Shown: positions 17,406-26,303 of the stretch, piece by piece
Numbering within the stretch: position 1 is the stretch's first letter
Layout of the letters: every line of letters starts with the position of its first letter
Origin: Weissella confusa
GTDB lineage: Bacteria > Bacillota > Bacilli > Lactobacillales > Lactobacillaceae
Direction of reading: 5' to 3'
NCBI GenBank assembly: GCA_001436895.1
Contig: JQAY01000009.1
Location: 690 to 64,689 of the forward strand
DNA length: 64,000 bases
The notes under the pieces: model-generated
Told to the model about the DNA's origin: nothing
The model's input: the letters and a program-made list of their open reading frames with translations, nothing else
Database searches by the model: none
Program-made: the position numbers and the translations under genes

Positions 17406-17864
17406 TTATTGCATCCAATTTGTAAAGCGTTGGGCTAACTGCTCAGCGGCCTCTGCAGATGGACTCGTCACGTAAATCGTGTTGTGGCCGGCCAATGTTG
17501 CAATGACTTCTGACAAGTTTGCTGCGTCAATCAAAGCCGCCAAACGATTTCCGTTACCTTGTGTCGTCTTAACAACCGTCATAAACTCAACGCGCGTCAC
17601 CGACACAGCAGTCTCTGCAAATCCCTTTTGGACTTGTTCGCTATCAACAACTGGCGCATCTGACATCACTTGATAACGAGGACGTCCTGATCCGTCGGCA
17701 CGACGAACAATGCGCATCTCCTTGATATCGCGTGAAACCGTTGCTTGCGTGACTTCAATGCCAGCGGCTTGTAGTGAGTTCATCAAACCTTCTTGTGAAT
17801 CAATCACCTCGCGTGACAAAATATCCAAAATCAACGCTTGGCGTTCTTGCTTCTTTAATGCCAT
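17406..17864 (-). CDS. argR: ArgR-family regulator lacking the arginine-binding aspartates
   Basis: A 152-residue arginine repressor-family protein. The N-terminal winged helix includes ATVSRDIKEMRIVR (residues 43-56). The C-terminal hexamerisation domain is present, but the conserved arginine-contacting GTxAGDDT reads ATLAGHNT, so both aspartates are replaced by His-Asn. In lactic acid bacteria with two ArgR-type proteins, one partner is known to lack these residues, and this copy fits that role. The start at 17864 follows AAGGA; an upstream in-frame extension lacks family similarity. It lies directly upstream of a PBP gene and not beside arginine genes, so its targets are elsewhere or include its own operon. 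Confidence 0.88.
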   Translation of the reverse strand: MALKKQERQALILDILSREVIDSQEGLMNSLQAAGIEVTQATVSRDIKEMRIVRRADGSGRPRYQVMSDAPVVDSEQVQKGFAETAVSVTRVEFMTVVKTTQGNGNRLAALIDAANLSEVIATLAGHNTIYVTSPSAEAAEQLAQRFTNWMQ

Positions 17865-17950
17865 GGTTTTCAATCCTTCTTTTTTTGCATATATAAGTTT
17901 AATTATACAGGTTTTTCGGTTTTCTGCCTTAAGTTCGGGCGGAATCAAAA

Positions 17951-17984
17951 AGACGCTACCCGCCTTAATTGGCAAGTAGCGTCT
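17951..17984 (-). terminator. Terminator of phosphate transporter gene
   Basis: AGACGCTAC and GTAGCGTCT (17951-17959, 17976-17984) are followed by five T's on the minus strand. It lies 12 bp after the stop at 17996. Confidence 0.85.
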
Positions 17985-17995
17985 GTCATATTTAA

Positions 17996-19027
17996 TTACA
18001 TAAACAACATACGGAAGATTTCTTCAAACATGAAACCAATCAATCCCGCAGAAGGCACCGTAATAATCCAGGCCATCACAATGTTCTTCAATGTGCTCCA
18101 CTTCACAGCACGAATATCATCAGAAGCACCCGTACCAGCAATTGCTGACGTAACTGTGTGCGTCGTTGAAATTGGTGCATGAACGAAATAAGCAGAAATG
18201 AACAACACAGCTGATGAAACAGCTTCAGCAACGAATCCCTTTTGTGGGCTCAAGACCGTAATCTTGCTTCCCAACGTGTGAATAATACGTTGTCCACCAG
18301 CCATTGTTCCAACTGAGATAGCCAAAGATGCCATCAAAATAATTTGGAACGGAATTTCCGTTTGCCCTGGCGTAATGCCAAAGAAACCAACTGGTGCGGC
18401 TGCCATGAACATCAGTCCCATTGACTTTTGGGCGTCTTGCAAACCGTGTCCCAACGCCAATGATGCTGATGTGAAAATTTGCGCTGTACGGAAGTACTTA
18501 TCCGTTTCCTTCAAATTAGCCTTCTTGATAATTTTATTCAAAATCACCATGATGAGTAGCGCTAGTCCAAATCCGACAACTGGTGACAACACCATTGGAT
18601 CAATAACCTTTTCAACTACCTTAGCCAACTTGATGTGAACGTTGTTACCGGCGATTTGTTCAGCCAAACCAGCTCCCATCAATCCACCAATGATGGCGTG
18701 CGTTGATGAAGATGGTAGACCGAACCACCAAGTAATCAAGTTCCAACCAATTGCACCTAGCAAAGCAGCAATAACCAAGAACAACTGTTGCTCGGCACTC
18801 ACCTGCGTCATATCAACGATGTCACGTGCGATAACTGCAGCAACGGCCGTTCCCATCAAGGCACCAATCAAGTTCATCACAGCAGCCATAATGATTGCTG
18901 TCTTCGCCTTCAAGGCACCAGTTGTAATAGCCGTGGCGATTGCATTCGCCGCATCGTGGAATCCGTTAACCCCATCAAAGATTAGGGCAACGATAATAAC
19001 CACCGTTGCTAATACGTAGACTTCCAT
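17996..19027 (-). CDS. pit: Inorganic phosphate transporter, PiT family
   Basis: A 343-residue membrane protein of the PiT (SLC20-like) phosphate permease family, normally driven by proton or cation symport. The two family repeats are visible: FHDAANAIATAITTGAL near the N-terminus, and HAPISTTHTVTSAIAGTGAS near residue 285. LPSSSTHAIIGGLMGAG lies in the middle. About ten hydrophobic segments are present. The start follows AGGAG. No PhoU-like or DUF47 gene lies next to it, which is often the case for PiT. It stands alone, divergent from the DUF4767 gene. Confidence 0.9.
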   Translation of the reverse strand: MEVYVLATVVIIVALIFDGVNGFHDAANAIATAITTGALKAKTAIIMAAVMNLIGALMGTAVAAVIARDIVDMTQVSAEQQLFLVIAALLGAIGWNLITWWFGLPSSSTHAIIGGLMGAGLAEQIAGNNVHIKLAKVVEKVIDPMVLSPVVGFGLALLIMVILNKIIKKANLKETDKYFRTAQIFTSASLALGHGLQDAQKSMGLMFMAAAPVGFFGITPGQTEIPFQIILMASLAISVGTMAGGQRIIHTLGSKITVLSPQKGFVAEAVSSAVLFISAYFVHAPISTTHTVTSAIAGTGASDDIRAVKWSTLKNIVMAWIITVPSAGLIGFMFEEIFRMLFM

Positions 19028-19121
19028 ATGTTTCTCTCCTGAAATACATATTACTTTTAATTTCTTATTTGTTAAAAAACAACAGAAATAATTATATCAG
19101 TAAATACGCGGTTTCTTGGAT

Positions 19122-19169
19122 TTTGTAACAAAATTTACACTGCCGTTTTGTGCCGTAATGTGTTACAAA
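19122..19169. promoter_or_regulatory. Inverted repeat between pit and DUF4767 genes
   Basis: TTTGTAACA (19122-19130) and TGTTACAAA (19161-19169) are a perfect 9-bp inverted repeat separated by 30 bp, inside the 210-bp divergent promoter region. The spacing suits two protein-binding half-sites rather than a hairpin. A TTTACA motif lies between them. It may control one or both genes; the binding protein is unknown. Confidence 0.4.
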
Positions 19170-19237
19170 GCGGTCGAGATTATAACCATAAATATGAATT
19201 ACGATGTATTTAATAAGCACAGAAAGGAAACGTAACC

Positions 19238-19870
19238 ATGACTTCTAAACCATTACTCTATACTGCTATTGTGACCGCAGCACTAGCAGCAGGCTTTATT
19301 GGTTCAAAATTTGTACCTGCCCAATCGCATTCTGAAACGTCAGCTAGTTCGTCATCATCAGTCAAATCATCAGAAAAATCTAGCACGAGCACTGCCATCT
19401 CCGAAAAAGAAAGCGCAGCCTCTAGCGTTGTCGCTACACCATGGTCAGCTGAGAAAACACAGCAATTAGCTGAATTCATGTCAAATTGGCAAACTGAAAT
19501 GGGACAAAGCTACCAAGAATATTATCCTGGCCATGATTTTGATTTATATGGTCTCATGTTCCCATCATCGCTCACAGATGACGGCGAAACATTACGCCCT
19601 ACTATTGATAATCAATTCGTTGATATGCAATGGTCGGCTGATGGCACCGGCAATCATGACTATAACTTGGTCGCTGTATATGGTGGCGATGCCAGTTCGA
19701 ATAAGCAAGATCCGAAACTGACGATGTATCTATTCACTCTTCACAATGGGCAACCTGAAGTTCTCGTAACACAACAAAATCAAGGTAATCCTGAAGGTCG
19801 CTTGTATCTTAATCCTACTGATAACCAAGCCCTTAAAGCCGGTTTTGAATCGATTATTAATAATGACTAA
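19238..19870 (+). CDS. Secreted/membrane-anchored DUF4767-domain protein
   Basis: A 210-residue protein with an N-terminal hydrophobic segment (about residues 7-25) without a lipobox cysteine, so it is either a cleaved signal peptide or an anchor. A Ser/Thr/Glu-rich linker of about 45 residues follows. The C-terminal domain begins at WSAEKTQQLAEFMSNWQTEMGQSYQEY and matches the DUF4767 pattern found in many lactobacilli, of unknown function. The ribosome site is AAAGGAAA. It stands alone with its own strong terminator. Confidence 0.8.
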   Translation: MTSKPLLYTAIVTAALAAGFIGSKFVPAQSHSETSASSSSSVKSSEKSSTSTAISEKESAASSVVATPWSAEKTQQLAEFMSNWQTEMGQSYQEYYPGHDFDLYGLMFPSSLTDDGETLRPTIDNQFVDMQWSADGTGNHDYNLVAVYGGDASSNKQDPKLTMYLFTLHNGQPEVLVTQQNQGNPEGRLYLNPTDNQALKAGFESIINND

Positions 19871-19872
19871 AA

Positions 19873-19916
19873 CAGCAGGCGCCACGAATTACATCCGTAG
19901 CGCCTGCTGTTTTTTT
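19873..19916 (+). terminator. Terminator of DUF4767 gene
   Basis: CAGCAGGCGC and GCGCCTGCTG (19873-19882, 19900-19909) are followed by seven T's on the plus strand. It also lies just beyond the stop of the convergent tag gene. Confidence 0.9.
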
Positions 19917-19928
19917 GTGAATGCTTCT

Positions 19929-20498
19929 CTAATTATGAAAGGCACATGTGACCTCGTGATCATTTATTAATCCAGCGCCTTGTAAAAATGAATAAACGGT
20001 AACTGGCCCAACAAATTTGAAACCTAGTTTTTTCATGGCCTTCGATACTTGTTGTGACAAAGCATCTTGGGCTGGTACATCCCCACTATGCACAATCTGA
20101 TGATCAATCGGCGTGTTATCAACAAATTCCCATAGCCATTTAGCGAAACTACCAAACTCATGTTGCACGCGTTGCATCGCTTTCGCATTATTAATTGTTG
20201 CGAGTAATTTTGCCCGGTTTCGAATAATGCCTGCATCCTGCAGTAGATCTTCAACGTAAGACTCATCGTATTGCGCTACCTTATCAATCACGTAACCTTC
20301 GAAACGTTCATTGAATCGTTCACGCTTATCGATAACCGTTTGCCAACTTAGTCCTGTTTGGTATGTTTCCAAAGAGAGCAACTCGAATAATTTATCGTCA
20401 TCATATTCCGGCTTGCCCCATTCAGTATCATGGTACACACGCATCGCTTCATTTGGCGGATAGTTATCTACCCACGCACATCGTTGTATGTTATCCAT
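19929..20498 (-). CDS. tag: DNA-3-methyladenine glycosylase I
   Basis: A 189-residue Tag-family base-excision enzyme that removes 3-methyladenine from alkylated DNA. Typical elements are RCAWVD near the N-terminus, YHDTEWGKPEYDDDKLFELLSLE, the GLSWQTVIDKRERF helix region, and a C-terminal FVGPVTVYSFLQGAGLINDH. The zinc ligands (the early Cys, His23, and the late His and Cys in HEVTCAFH) appear present. Length matches the family. It is a single-gene unit. Confidence 0.93.
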   Translation of the reverse strand: MDNIQRCAWVDNYPPNEAMRVYHDTEWGKPEYDDDKLFELLSLETYQTGLSWQTVIDKRERFNERFEGYVIDKVAQYDESYVEDLLQDAGIIRNRAKLLATINNAKAMQRVQHEFGSFAKWLWEFVDNTPIDHQIVHSGDVPAQDALSQQVSKAMKKLGFKFVGPVTVYSFLQGAGLINDHEVTCAFHN

Positions 20499-20536
20499 AA
20501 GTCCCTCCCAGCTTTTGTGTTAACACCCATCATACA

Positions 20537-20575
20537 GAAAAATCACCCATCGTACAAAACTGTACAATGGGTGAT
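20537..20575 (-). terminator. Terminator of oligopeptide ABC operon
   Basis: ATCACCCAT and ATGGGTGAT (20542-20550, 20567-20575) form the stem, with an inner TGTACA/TGTACG pairing. Five T's follow on the minus strand. It lies 16 bp after the amidotransferase gene stop. Confidence 0.82.
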
Positions 20576-20591
20576 CGAATTTCAGCGCTAT

Positions 20592-21332
20592 TTAATTCTT
20601 ATGTTCAGCAACGTAATCCACGAAATCTTGGAATACCTTCAAGTGCGTGGCATCATGATCAAACATCATTTCTGGGTGATATTGCACACCACGAACTGAC
20701 GCGTCTTCAGTTTGGAAAGCTTCAATTGTACCATCGCTTGCATAGGCAGCTGGCATCAAACCATCCCCCAAACGCTTAATGCCCTGGTGGTGGAATGAAT
20801 TAACAATCGGTTGATCGCCAAACGCCCCCGCCAAGAAGGTGCCTGCCATCACATCAATACGATGCGTTGGATCATACCACTTAACCGGATATTGCATGTG
20901 CTTCACAACTGGTTGCCCATTAGCTGGTGTATATTGCGTGTTAATATCTTGAATCAAGGTACCACCAAACGCAACATTCAAAATTTGTGACCCACGGCAA
21001 ATCCCCATCAAAGACTTTTGTTGCTTACGAGCTTCAGCAATAATCGCCAATTCAAATAAATCACGTTGGCGATCCGTTTCACCCATCTTAGGCGTTGGAT
21101 CTTCACCATAAAACAACGGTCCAATATCTTGTCCACCAATCAACAATACCGCATCAACGGCATTTACATATTCAGCCGCTTCCTCTGGTGTGCCCATCGG
21201 AAAAACAATTGGCAAAGCACCAGCCTCACGCAAAGCTGCGGTGTAATTCTGCTGTGTGTAATCAACGTAATTCGTACCATGCTTTGGATTTGCATGGTTT
21301 AAGTGATTACTTGGAATACCAATAGTTGTCAC
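20592..21332 (-). CDS. Class I glutamine amidotransferase-like gamma-glutamyl hydrolase (peptidase C26, PuuD-like)
   Basis: A 246-residue peptidase C26 protein of the gamma-glutamyl-GABA hydrolase type, cleaving gamma-glutamyl amide bonds. The nucleophile cysteine is in GICRGSQILNVAFGG, and the His-Glu of the triad in VQYHPEMM. I choose the GTG at 21332 because GAGGAG lies 5 nt upstream and it avoids overlap with the ABC gene; a longer frame runs to 21386. It is the last gene of the oligopeptide ABC operon, so it may process gamma-glutamyl peptides imported by it. That link is inference. Confidence 0.85.
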   Translation of the reverse strand: MTTIGIPSNHLNHANPKHGTNYVDYTQQNYTAALREAGALPIVFPMGTPEEAAEYVNAVDAVLLIGGQDIGPLFYGEDPTPKMGETDRQRDLFELAIIAEARKQQKSLMGICRGSQILNVAFGGTLIQDINTQYTPANGQPVVKHMQYPVKWYDPTHRIDVMAGTFLAGAFGDQPIVNSFHHQGIKRLGDGLMPAAYASDGTIEAFQTEDASVRGVQYHPEMMFDHDATHLKVFQDFVDYVAEHKN

Positions 21333-21346
21333 GTTTTCTCCTCTTT

Positions 21347-22189
21347 TTATCTTAAAACATAATGCTCCGGCGTTACCTGAACCCACTCGTTGCCAATTAC
21401 AATTGGCTTGCGCTCGAACGAAATGATTGACTTACCAATCTCAGGAATCGCCGCCAACAACTCACGAGTATAGGCATGCATCGGGTTCTGAAAAATTTCT
21501 TCAACCGGCCCCAGCTCTACTAAATGACCAAAGTACAACACGGCAATTCGGTCCGCAATCTGACGAACTTTACTTAAATCGTGTGAAATAAATAAGTACG
21601 TGAGATTGTAGCTGGCCTGCAACTCAGCCATTAACTTAAGCACTTGTGCTTGGATTGATACGTCCAGTGCAGAAATCGGTTCGTCAGCAACAATAAATTT
21701 CGGGTGGACTGCTACGGCACGAGCAATGCCGATTCGTTGTCGTTGCCCGCCAGAGAAGGTTGCCGGATAACGTTGCGCATCATTTTCATCCAAACCAACT
21801 GATGCCAAAGCAGCCAACGCCAACTGAGTGGCTGTCTGTTTGTCATAGCGAAGCTGCAACGGCTCACGGACCGATTGTAGTGCTGTTTGTTTAGGATTTA
21901 ATGATTCATACGGATCTTGAAAAATGACTTGCATGTTCGACATAACCCGGCGACGGTTTTCGCTCGTTACCAGTTCATTTTCAAATGTCACTGTACCACT
22001 CGTTGGCTGAAGCAACTGCAACGCCACTTGGCTTAAGGTTGTCTTCCCTGAACCCGACTCACCAACCAGTCCCAACGTTTCACCAGCTCGAATCGCTAAT
22101 GACACGTCATCTAACGCCACCAAATCTGATTGACCGTGTTTGCCCGGATATCGTACTGTCACGTTGTTGAGTTTCAATAAATCACTCAT
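21347..22189 (-). CDS. Oligopeptide ABC transporter ATPase, OppF-like
   Basis: A 280-residue ABC ATPase. Walker A is GESGSGKTTLSQ (about residues 41-52), the Q-loop VIFQDPYESLNP, the signature FSGGQRQRIGIARA and Walker B FIVADEPISALD. The HALVE..GPVEEIF and NPMHAYTRELLAAIP C-terminal extension is typical of the Dpp/Opp peptide group. It pairs with the OppD-like ATPase encoded 5 bp upstream to energise the permease pair. It is somewhat shorter than common OppF (about 310 residues) because the C-terminal extension is brief. Confidence 0.88.
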   Translation of the reverse strand: MSDLLKLNNVTVRYPGKHGQSDLVALDDVSLAIRAGETLGLVGESGSGKTTLSQVALQLLQPTSGTVTFENELVTSENRRRVMSNMQVIFQDPYESLNPKQTALQSVREPLQLRYDKQTATQLALAALASVGLDENDAQRYPATFSGGQRQRIGIARAVAVHPKFIVADEPISALDVSIQAQVLKLMAELQASYNLTYLFISHDLSKVRQIADRIAVLYFGHLVELGPVEEIFQNPMHAYTRELLAAIPEIGKSIISFERKPIVIGNEWVQVTPEHYVLR

Positions 22190-22194
22190 TTTAT

Positions 22195-22977
22195 TTAGCC
22201 CCTCTCACCGCTAACTAGCGAAACAAGTCGTTGTGTATAGGCATCTGTTGGATTGGTAAATATCTTGTTAACATCTCCAAATTCCACAACTCGCCCTTCA
22301 CGCATAACGACCACTTCATCAGCGATTGCTGAGACAACGCTCAAATCGTGGCTAATAAAAATCACGGTCAGATGCTCTGTTTGTTGTAACCTTTTAATTA
22401 AGCCCAAAATTTGAGCTTGTACGGTAACATCCAGTGCCGTCGTTGGTTCATCGGCAATCAGCAAATCCGGTTCTGCCAACAAAGCCATTGCAATCAAGAC
22501 TCGTTGTCTAAGACCACCTGATAATTCATGTGGGTATTGTCCCAATCGATTCTGTGGCTTGGTTATTTCGACTTTTTCAAGCGCCATAATCGCTAACGCT
22601 TGGCGTTTAACTCGTGAATACTCTGGGTGTGTCCGCTTGATAACTTCCTCAAGATGGTAACCAACCGTTCGAACTGGGTTCAAACCTGTTAACGGATCTT
22701 GAAAAACCATCGCCATTTTAATCGGCAACCGTCGCCCAACCGGGTACGCCACGCCATTTAGTTTCCAAGTATCGGCCGATATAATCGCCTCGCCAGGTAG
22801 AAGGCCCAATAGCGCACGCATCGTCATCGTTTTACCAGAACCAGATTCACCAACCAGACCAAGAACGGTATTCTTTGTAAGCGTCAAATTGACACCCTGT
22901 AGTATCGACTTGTTCTCACGTTGTTTGTTCCGGACGGTCACGTCCAAATTTTCAATTATAATCATTGGATCAGCCAT
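22195..22977 (-). CDS. Oligopeptide ABC transporter ATPase, OppD-like
   Basis: A 260-residue ABC ATPase. Walker A is GESGSGKTMTMRALLG, the Q-loop MVFQDPLTGLNPVRT, the signature LSGGLRQRVLIAMAL and Walker B LLIADEPTTALD. The start at 22977 is chosen because GGAGG lies 6 nt upstream; it overlaps the OppC stop by 8 bp. It lacks the long C-terminal region with the cysteine cluster found in many OppD proteins (usually about 330 residues), so it is closer to the shorter Dpp/Nik group. The substrate could therefore be a dipeptide or metal complex as well as a peptide. Confidence 0.85.
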   Translation of the reverse strand: MADPMIIIENLDVTVRNKQRENKSILQGVNLTLTKNTVLGLVGESGSGKTMTMRALLGLLPGEAIISADTWKLNGVAYPVGRRLPIKMAMVFQDPLTGLNPVRTVGYHLEEVIKRTHPEYSRVKRQALAIMALEKVEITKPQNRLGQYPHELSGGLRQRVLIAMALLAEPDLLIADEPTTALDVTVQAQILGLIKRLQQTEHLTVIFISHDLSVVSAIADEVVVMREGRVVEFGDVNKIFTNPTDAYTQRLVSLVSGERG

Positions 22978-23800
22978 CATATTCCTCCGGTGAAAGTGCA
23001 TCGCGCAACAAATTACCCAGTTTATTGAATGCCAAAACCGTCAGCATAATAAACACACCTGGAATAATCGCCATGTATGGCGCATCTTGCAACCGCGACT
23101 GCGCCGCATTTAACAATGACCCCCATGAAGCAGTCGGATCTTGCACGCCCATACCTAGAAAACTTAAGGCTGACTCTGTCATAATCGCATTGGCAATATT
23201 TGTACCAGCTGCAGCAACGATTATCGGGGCCACCATCGGAATCAGGTGATGCCACATAATCGCCAGCGACTTTTCACCGACAAATTGCGCATAGACCACA
23301 AAATCACGTTCTTTAACGGTGACCACCTCAGCGCGAACCAATCGTGCAATTGACATCCACGAAAAGATACTAATGATGACAATAATCGTCGTAAGACCAG
23401 GTCGTAACATAGCACTCAATACGACGACTAATACCAACCAAGGTATTGCTGAAAAAACATCCAACAATCGCATCAAAACCACATCAATCCATCCACCATA
23501 ATAACCGGCGATTGTACCAACCAATGTGCCTAATACAACCGACACAGCCATTGACAAAAAACCTACCATCAATGAAATGCGGCCGCCGTAAATCACCCGT
23601 GCCAAATAGTCACGCCCTAAATCATCAGTTCCAAACCAATGTTGTAGCGTTGGCCCTTGCGACATGTTCGCCACGTCTACCACATTCGGATGCAGCGGTA
23701 ATAATGGTGCAAACAGGGTCAATACCACTAGCAAGGCCATAACGCCGATCCAGATTAAGTAACTTGGTCGTTGCGCTAATAAGTGTTTTACACGTTGCAT
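22970..23800 (-). CDS. Oligopeptide ABC transporter permease, OppC-like
   Basis: A 276-residue inner permease with six predicted TM helices. The N-terminal QHWFGTDDLGRDYLARVIYG segment is a hallmark of the DppC/OppC group. The cytoplasmic EAA loop is around VYAQFVGEKSLAIMWHHLIP. It lies 2 bp after the partner permease gene and overlaps the following ATPase gene, giving a tightly coupled operon. Confidence 0.9.
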   Translation of the reverse strand: MQRVKHLLAQRPSYLIWIGVMALLVVLTLFAPLLPLHPNVVDVANMSQGPTLQHWFGTDDLGRDYLARVIYGGRISLMVGFLSMAVSVVLGTLVGTIAGYYGGWIDVVLMRLLDVFSAIPWLVLVVVLSAMLRPGLTTIIVIISIFSWMSIARLVRAEVVTVKERDFVVYAQFVGEKSLAIMWHHLIPMVAPIIVAAAGTNIANAIMTESALSFLGMGVQDPTASWGSLLNAAQSRLQDAPYMAIIPGVFIMLTVLAFNKLGNLLRDALSPEEYDG

Positions 23801-23802
23801 GA

Positions 23803-24741
23803 TTACCTCCTGACGCGTGGATCGACCAACGCATATGAGATATCTGCCAACAAATTACCCACAACAACCAAAAACGCAGACAATAACATCACTGCTAAAA
23901 TCACCGGGTAATCTAACTTGACCGAGGCATCCATCATATAAGCACCGACCCCCGGCCAGCTAAACACCGTTTCGGTAATCATTGCACCGGTGATTAGCAG
24001 TGGTAGTGACTGACCAAGTTGTGTCACAACCGGCAACAACACGTTCGGCAAGACATGACGGAACAAAATCGAACGCTCACTGGCGCCGAATGCTCGTTGT
24101 ACCATCACGTAATCTTGTCGATATTCTGTCATCGTTTTACTACGAACATACCGCGTTGTTTCTGGGAAAAAGGCAATCACCAGTGTCAAATATGGCAATA
24201 CCATGTGCCAGATCACACCCAGCGGATGCGCTGTGCTACCCATCCCGAAGATTGGAAACAAATTAAGTACGTATCCTAGAAAATACAACAATAGTAGTGC
24301 AATCCAAAATGACGGCGTGGCCAATCCAATGGCAGTCAATGTATCAATAAATCGCCCGACTAATTTTTGCGGCGACCTACCTCCAATTAAGCCCAAAACA
24401 ACCGCGATAATCGTTGCTGTCAAATACGACGGCAAGACCAACATCACCGTGTTTGGAATTCTTTCCGCAAGTGCTTGCCCGATATCTTGTTGATTAATAA
24501 TTGAATGGCCAAAATGCCCAGTTACGAAATTCATTAACCATAAGACATATTGCGTCATAAAGGGCTTGTCGATGCCATAGCGGTGTTGTAAAACATGGAC
24601 TTCAGCAGTCGACATCGTAGGCTTAATAATCGCATCGACCGCGTTAAACGGCGCTAAATGGATTAAACCAAAGACTAGAAATGACAGGACTAGCAACAAC
24701 GGTATCGCTAATAACAATCGTTGCCTGATTAGTTTTAACAT
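23803..24741 (-). CDS. Oligopeptide ABC transporter permease, OppB-like
   Basis: A 312-residue permease of the DppB/OppB group with six hydrophobic segments. It begins MLKLIRQRLLLAIPLLLVLS and carries the family's RYGIDKPFMTQYVLWL region and an EAA loop near VMVQRAFGASERSILFRHVLPN. The frame is open 11 codons further upstream, but that part overlaps the end of the binding-protein gene and is not family-like, so 24741 is preferred (AGGAAG upstream). It forms the channel with the OppC-like subunit. Confidence 0.88.
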   Translation of the reverse strand: MLKLIRQRLLLAIPLLLVLSFLVFGLIHLAPFNAVDAIIKPTMSTAEVHVLQHRYGIDKPFMTQYVLWLMNFVTGHFGHSIINQQDIGQALAERIPNTVMLVLPSYLTATIIAVVLGLIGGRSPQKLVGRFIDTLTAIGLATPSFWIALLLLYFLGYVLNLFPIFGMGSTAHPLGVIWHMVLPYLTLVIAFFPETTRYVRSKTMTEYRQDYVMVQRAFGASERSILFRHVLPNVLLPVVTQLGQSLPLLITGAMITETVFSWPGVGAYMMDASVKLDYPVILAVMLLSAFLVVVGNLLADISYALVDPRVRR

Positions 24742-24752
24742 CTTCCTGCCCT

Positions 24753-26303
24753 CTACTTTGAAAGCTTTGACCAATCAGCAAACGTGTAAATCGGCAAATT
24801 CTTCGCCTCATTTGCACCCTTTACATCCTTATTAATAACTAGAATTTTCTTATTGTCGACAATTGGATAAACAATCGCTGCATCAGCAATCTTTTGTTGT
24901 AGTTGCTTGTAAGTCGCCTTACGACTGGCTTCCGTGGTTTCGGCATCTCCCTTTGCAAACAGCTTATCAAGCTCATCACGGTGGTACTGCCAATAATTAG
25001 CCTGACCATTTGATGCATACAACGGCGTGTATTGATGTGGATCAAGTCCCATAATATAACCATCTAGAAAAGCATCATACTTGGTCTGCCCCTTCGTGTG
25101 CATGGCCGCTGATAGCGCCGTTGAATCAGCCGCTTCAGCGTTGACCTTAATGCCAACCTTATGCAATTGTGCCACAATCAAATTGGCTTGAATCTTTTGT
25201 GCGGCATCTGATGAATCATACCCCAAATTCAAGGTCAAATTTTTAACACCAGCTTCATGCAATAACTGCTTTGCCTTGTTGTCGTTGGTCTTATACGTTT
25301 GAACATCCGTCGTTGCATATTTGTCCTTTGGCGGCAAGAATGAAACCGGTGTGTTGTAATAAGCCTTGTTTAGATAAGCCGCCTGATTCATTTCATGCTT
25401 ATCCAAAGCGTAGAAAATCGCCTGGCGCACCTTAACATTTGAAAGCTTTTGCACGTGTGTATTCAATCCCATGTAACCAACGCGGTTTTCAGAATACGCG
25501 GTAACCTTTAAATGAGCTGACTTTAATGACTTCAATTGCGTTGGCAAAACAAATGATGCGTCAACTTCGCCCTTCTTCAGGGCGATATTCGTCGTATTTG
25601 GATCAGTCAAAATTCGTAGCACCACATGCTTCATCTTTGGTTGGCCACCAAAATAATGTGCGTTGCGAACAAAGCGAACTTCCTGACCTTGCTTATAGCT
25701 TTCCAGCGTGTATGGACCGGTACCGACATTTCCTGGTGTTAATGAACTACCTGAAAAATCAGTCGTCTTATCGTACACATGCTTTGGAATGATAAAGGTA
25801 TCGGTCATGATATTGTTTACGGCTGAAGCCGACTTTTCCGGCAACACAAACTTAACCTGATTATCATTTACCTTTTCGATTTGAATTGGTTGATTATTAA
25901 TGTAGAGATTGTCTGAATTACCATTAGCTTTATCAGCTAGCTTTTGGTATGTGAACACGACATCATCCGCCGTAAACGGTTGTCCGTCACTCCATTTCAC
26001 CCCATGACGGAGATTGACGGTAATTGTTTTGCCATCTGATGAAACATCATGGCTCGTTGCTAGAACCGGTTCGTACGAACCATCTTCAGCAACGTGAAAT
26101 AGTGGTGAGTATTGAATGTTATCAAACGTCAGTCCCCATCGATCAGACGTTGCAATCGGATTTGTGGATTCCAAATCACCGCTGATTGCATACGTAAACG
26201 TATCTGACTTGCTAGCAGCTAAGACTTGATTAGTCATGCCCCCGGCTGAAATTGCCAACATTGACAATGTAGTTGCTACTAGCATTTGCTTCTTCATACT
26301 CAT
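24753..26303 (-). CDS. Extracellular solute-binding protein (family 5), no lipobox
   Basis: A 516-residue SBP family 5 protein (DppA/OppA type), the receptor of this ABC system. The N-terminus MSMKKQMLVATTLSMLAISAGGM is a signal sequence ending near QVLAAS. Mature features include VNLRHGVKWSDGQPFTADDVVFTYQ and NVGTGPYTLESYKQGQEVRFVRN. Gram-positive SBPs are normally lipoproteins, but no cysteine exists in the signal region, so this one would be released or held by an uncleaved helix. It is first in the operon, after a leader with a hairpin and a palindrome. Length is usual for the family. Confidence 0.88.
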   Translation of the reverse strand: MSMKKQMLVATTLSMLAISAGGMTNQVLAASKSDTFTYAISGDLESTNPIATSDRWGLTFDNIQYSPLFHVAEDGSYEPVLATSHDVSSDGKTITVNLRHGVKWSDGQPFTADDVVFTYQKLADKANGNSDNLYINNQPIQIEKVNDNQVKFVLPEKSASAVNNIMTDTFIIPKHVYDKTTDFSGSSLTPGNVGTGPYTLESYKQGQEVRFVRNAHYFGGQPKMKHVVLRILTDPNTTNIALKKGEVDASFVLPTQLKSLKSAHLKVTAYSENRVGYMGLNTHVQKLSNVKVRQAIFYALDKHEMNQAAYLNKAYYNTPVSFLPPKDKYATTDVQTYKTNDNKAKQLLHEAGVKNLTLNLGYDSSDAAQKIQANLIVAQLHKVGIKVNAEAADSTALSAAMHTKGQTKYDAFLDGYIMGLDPHQYTPLYASNGQANYWQYHRDELDKLFAKGDAETTEASRKATYKQLQQKIADAAIVYPIVDNKKILVINKDVKGANEAKNLPIYTFADWSKLSK

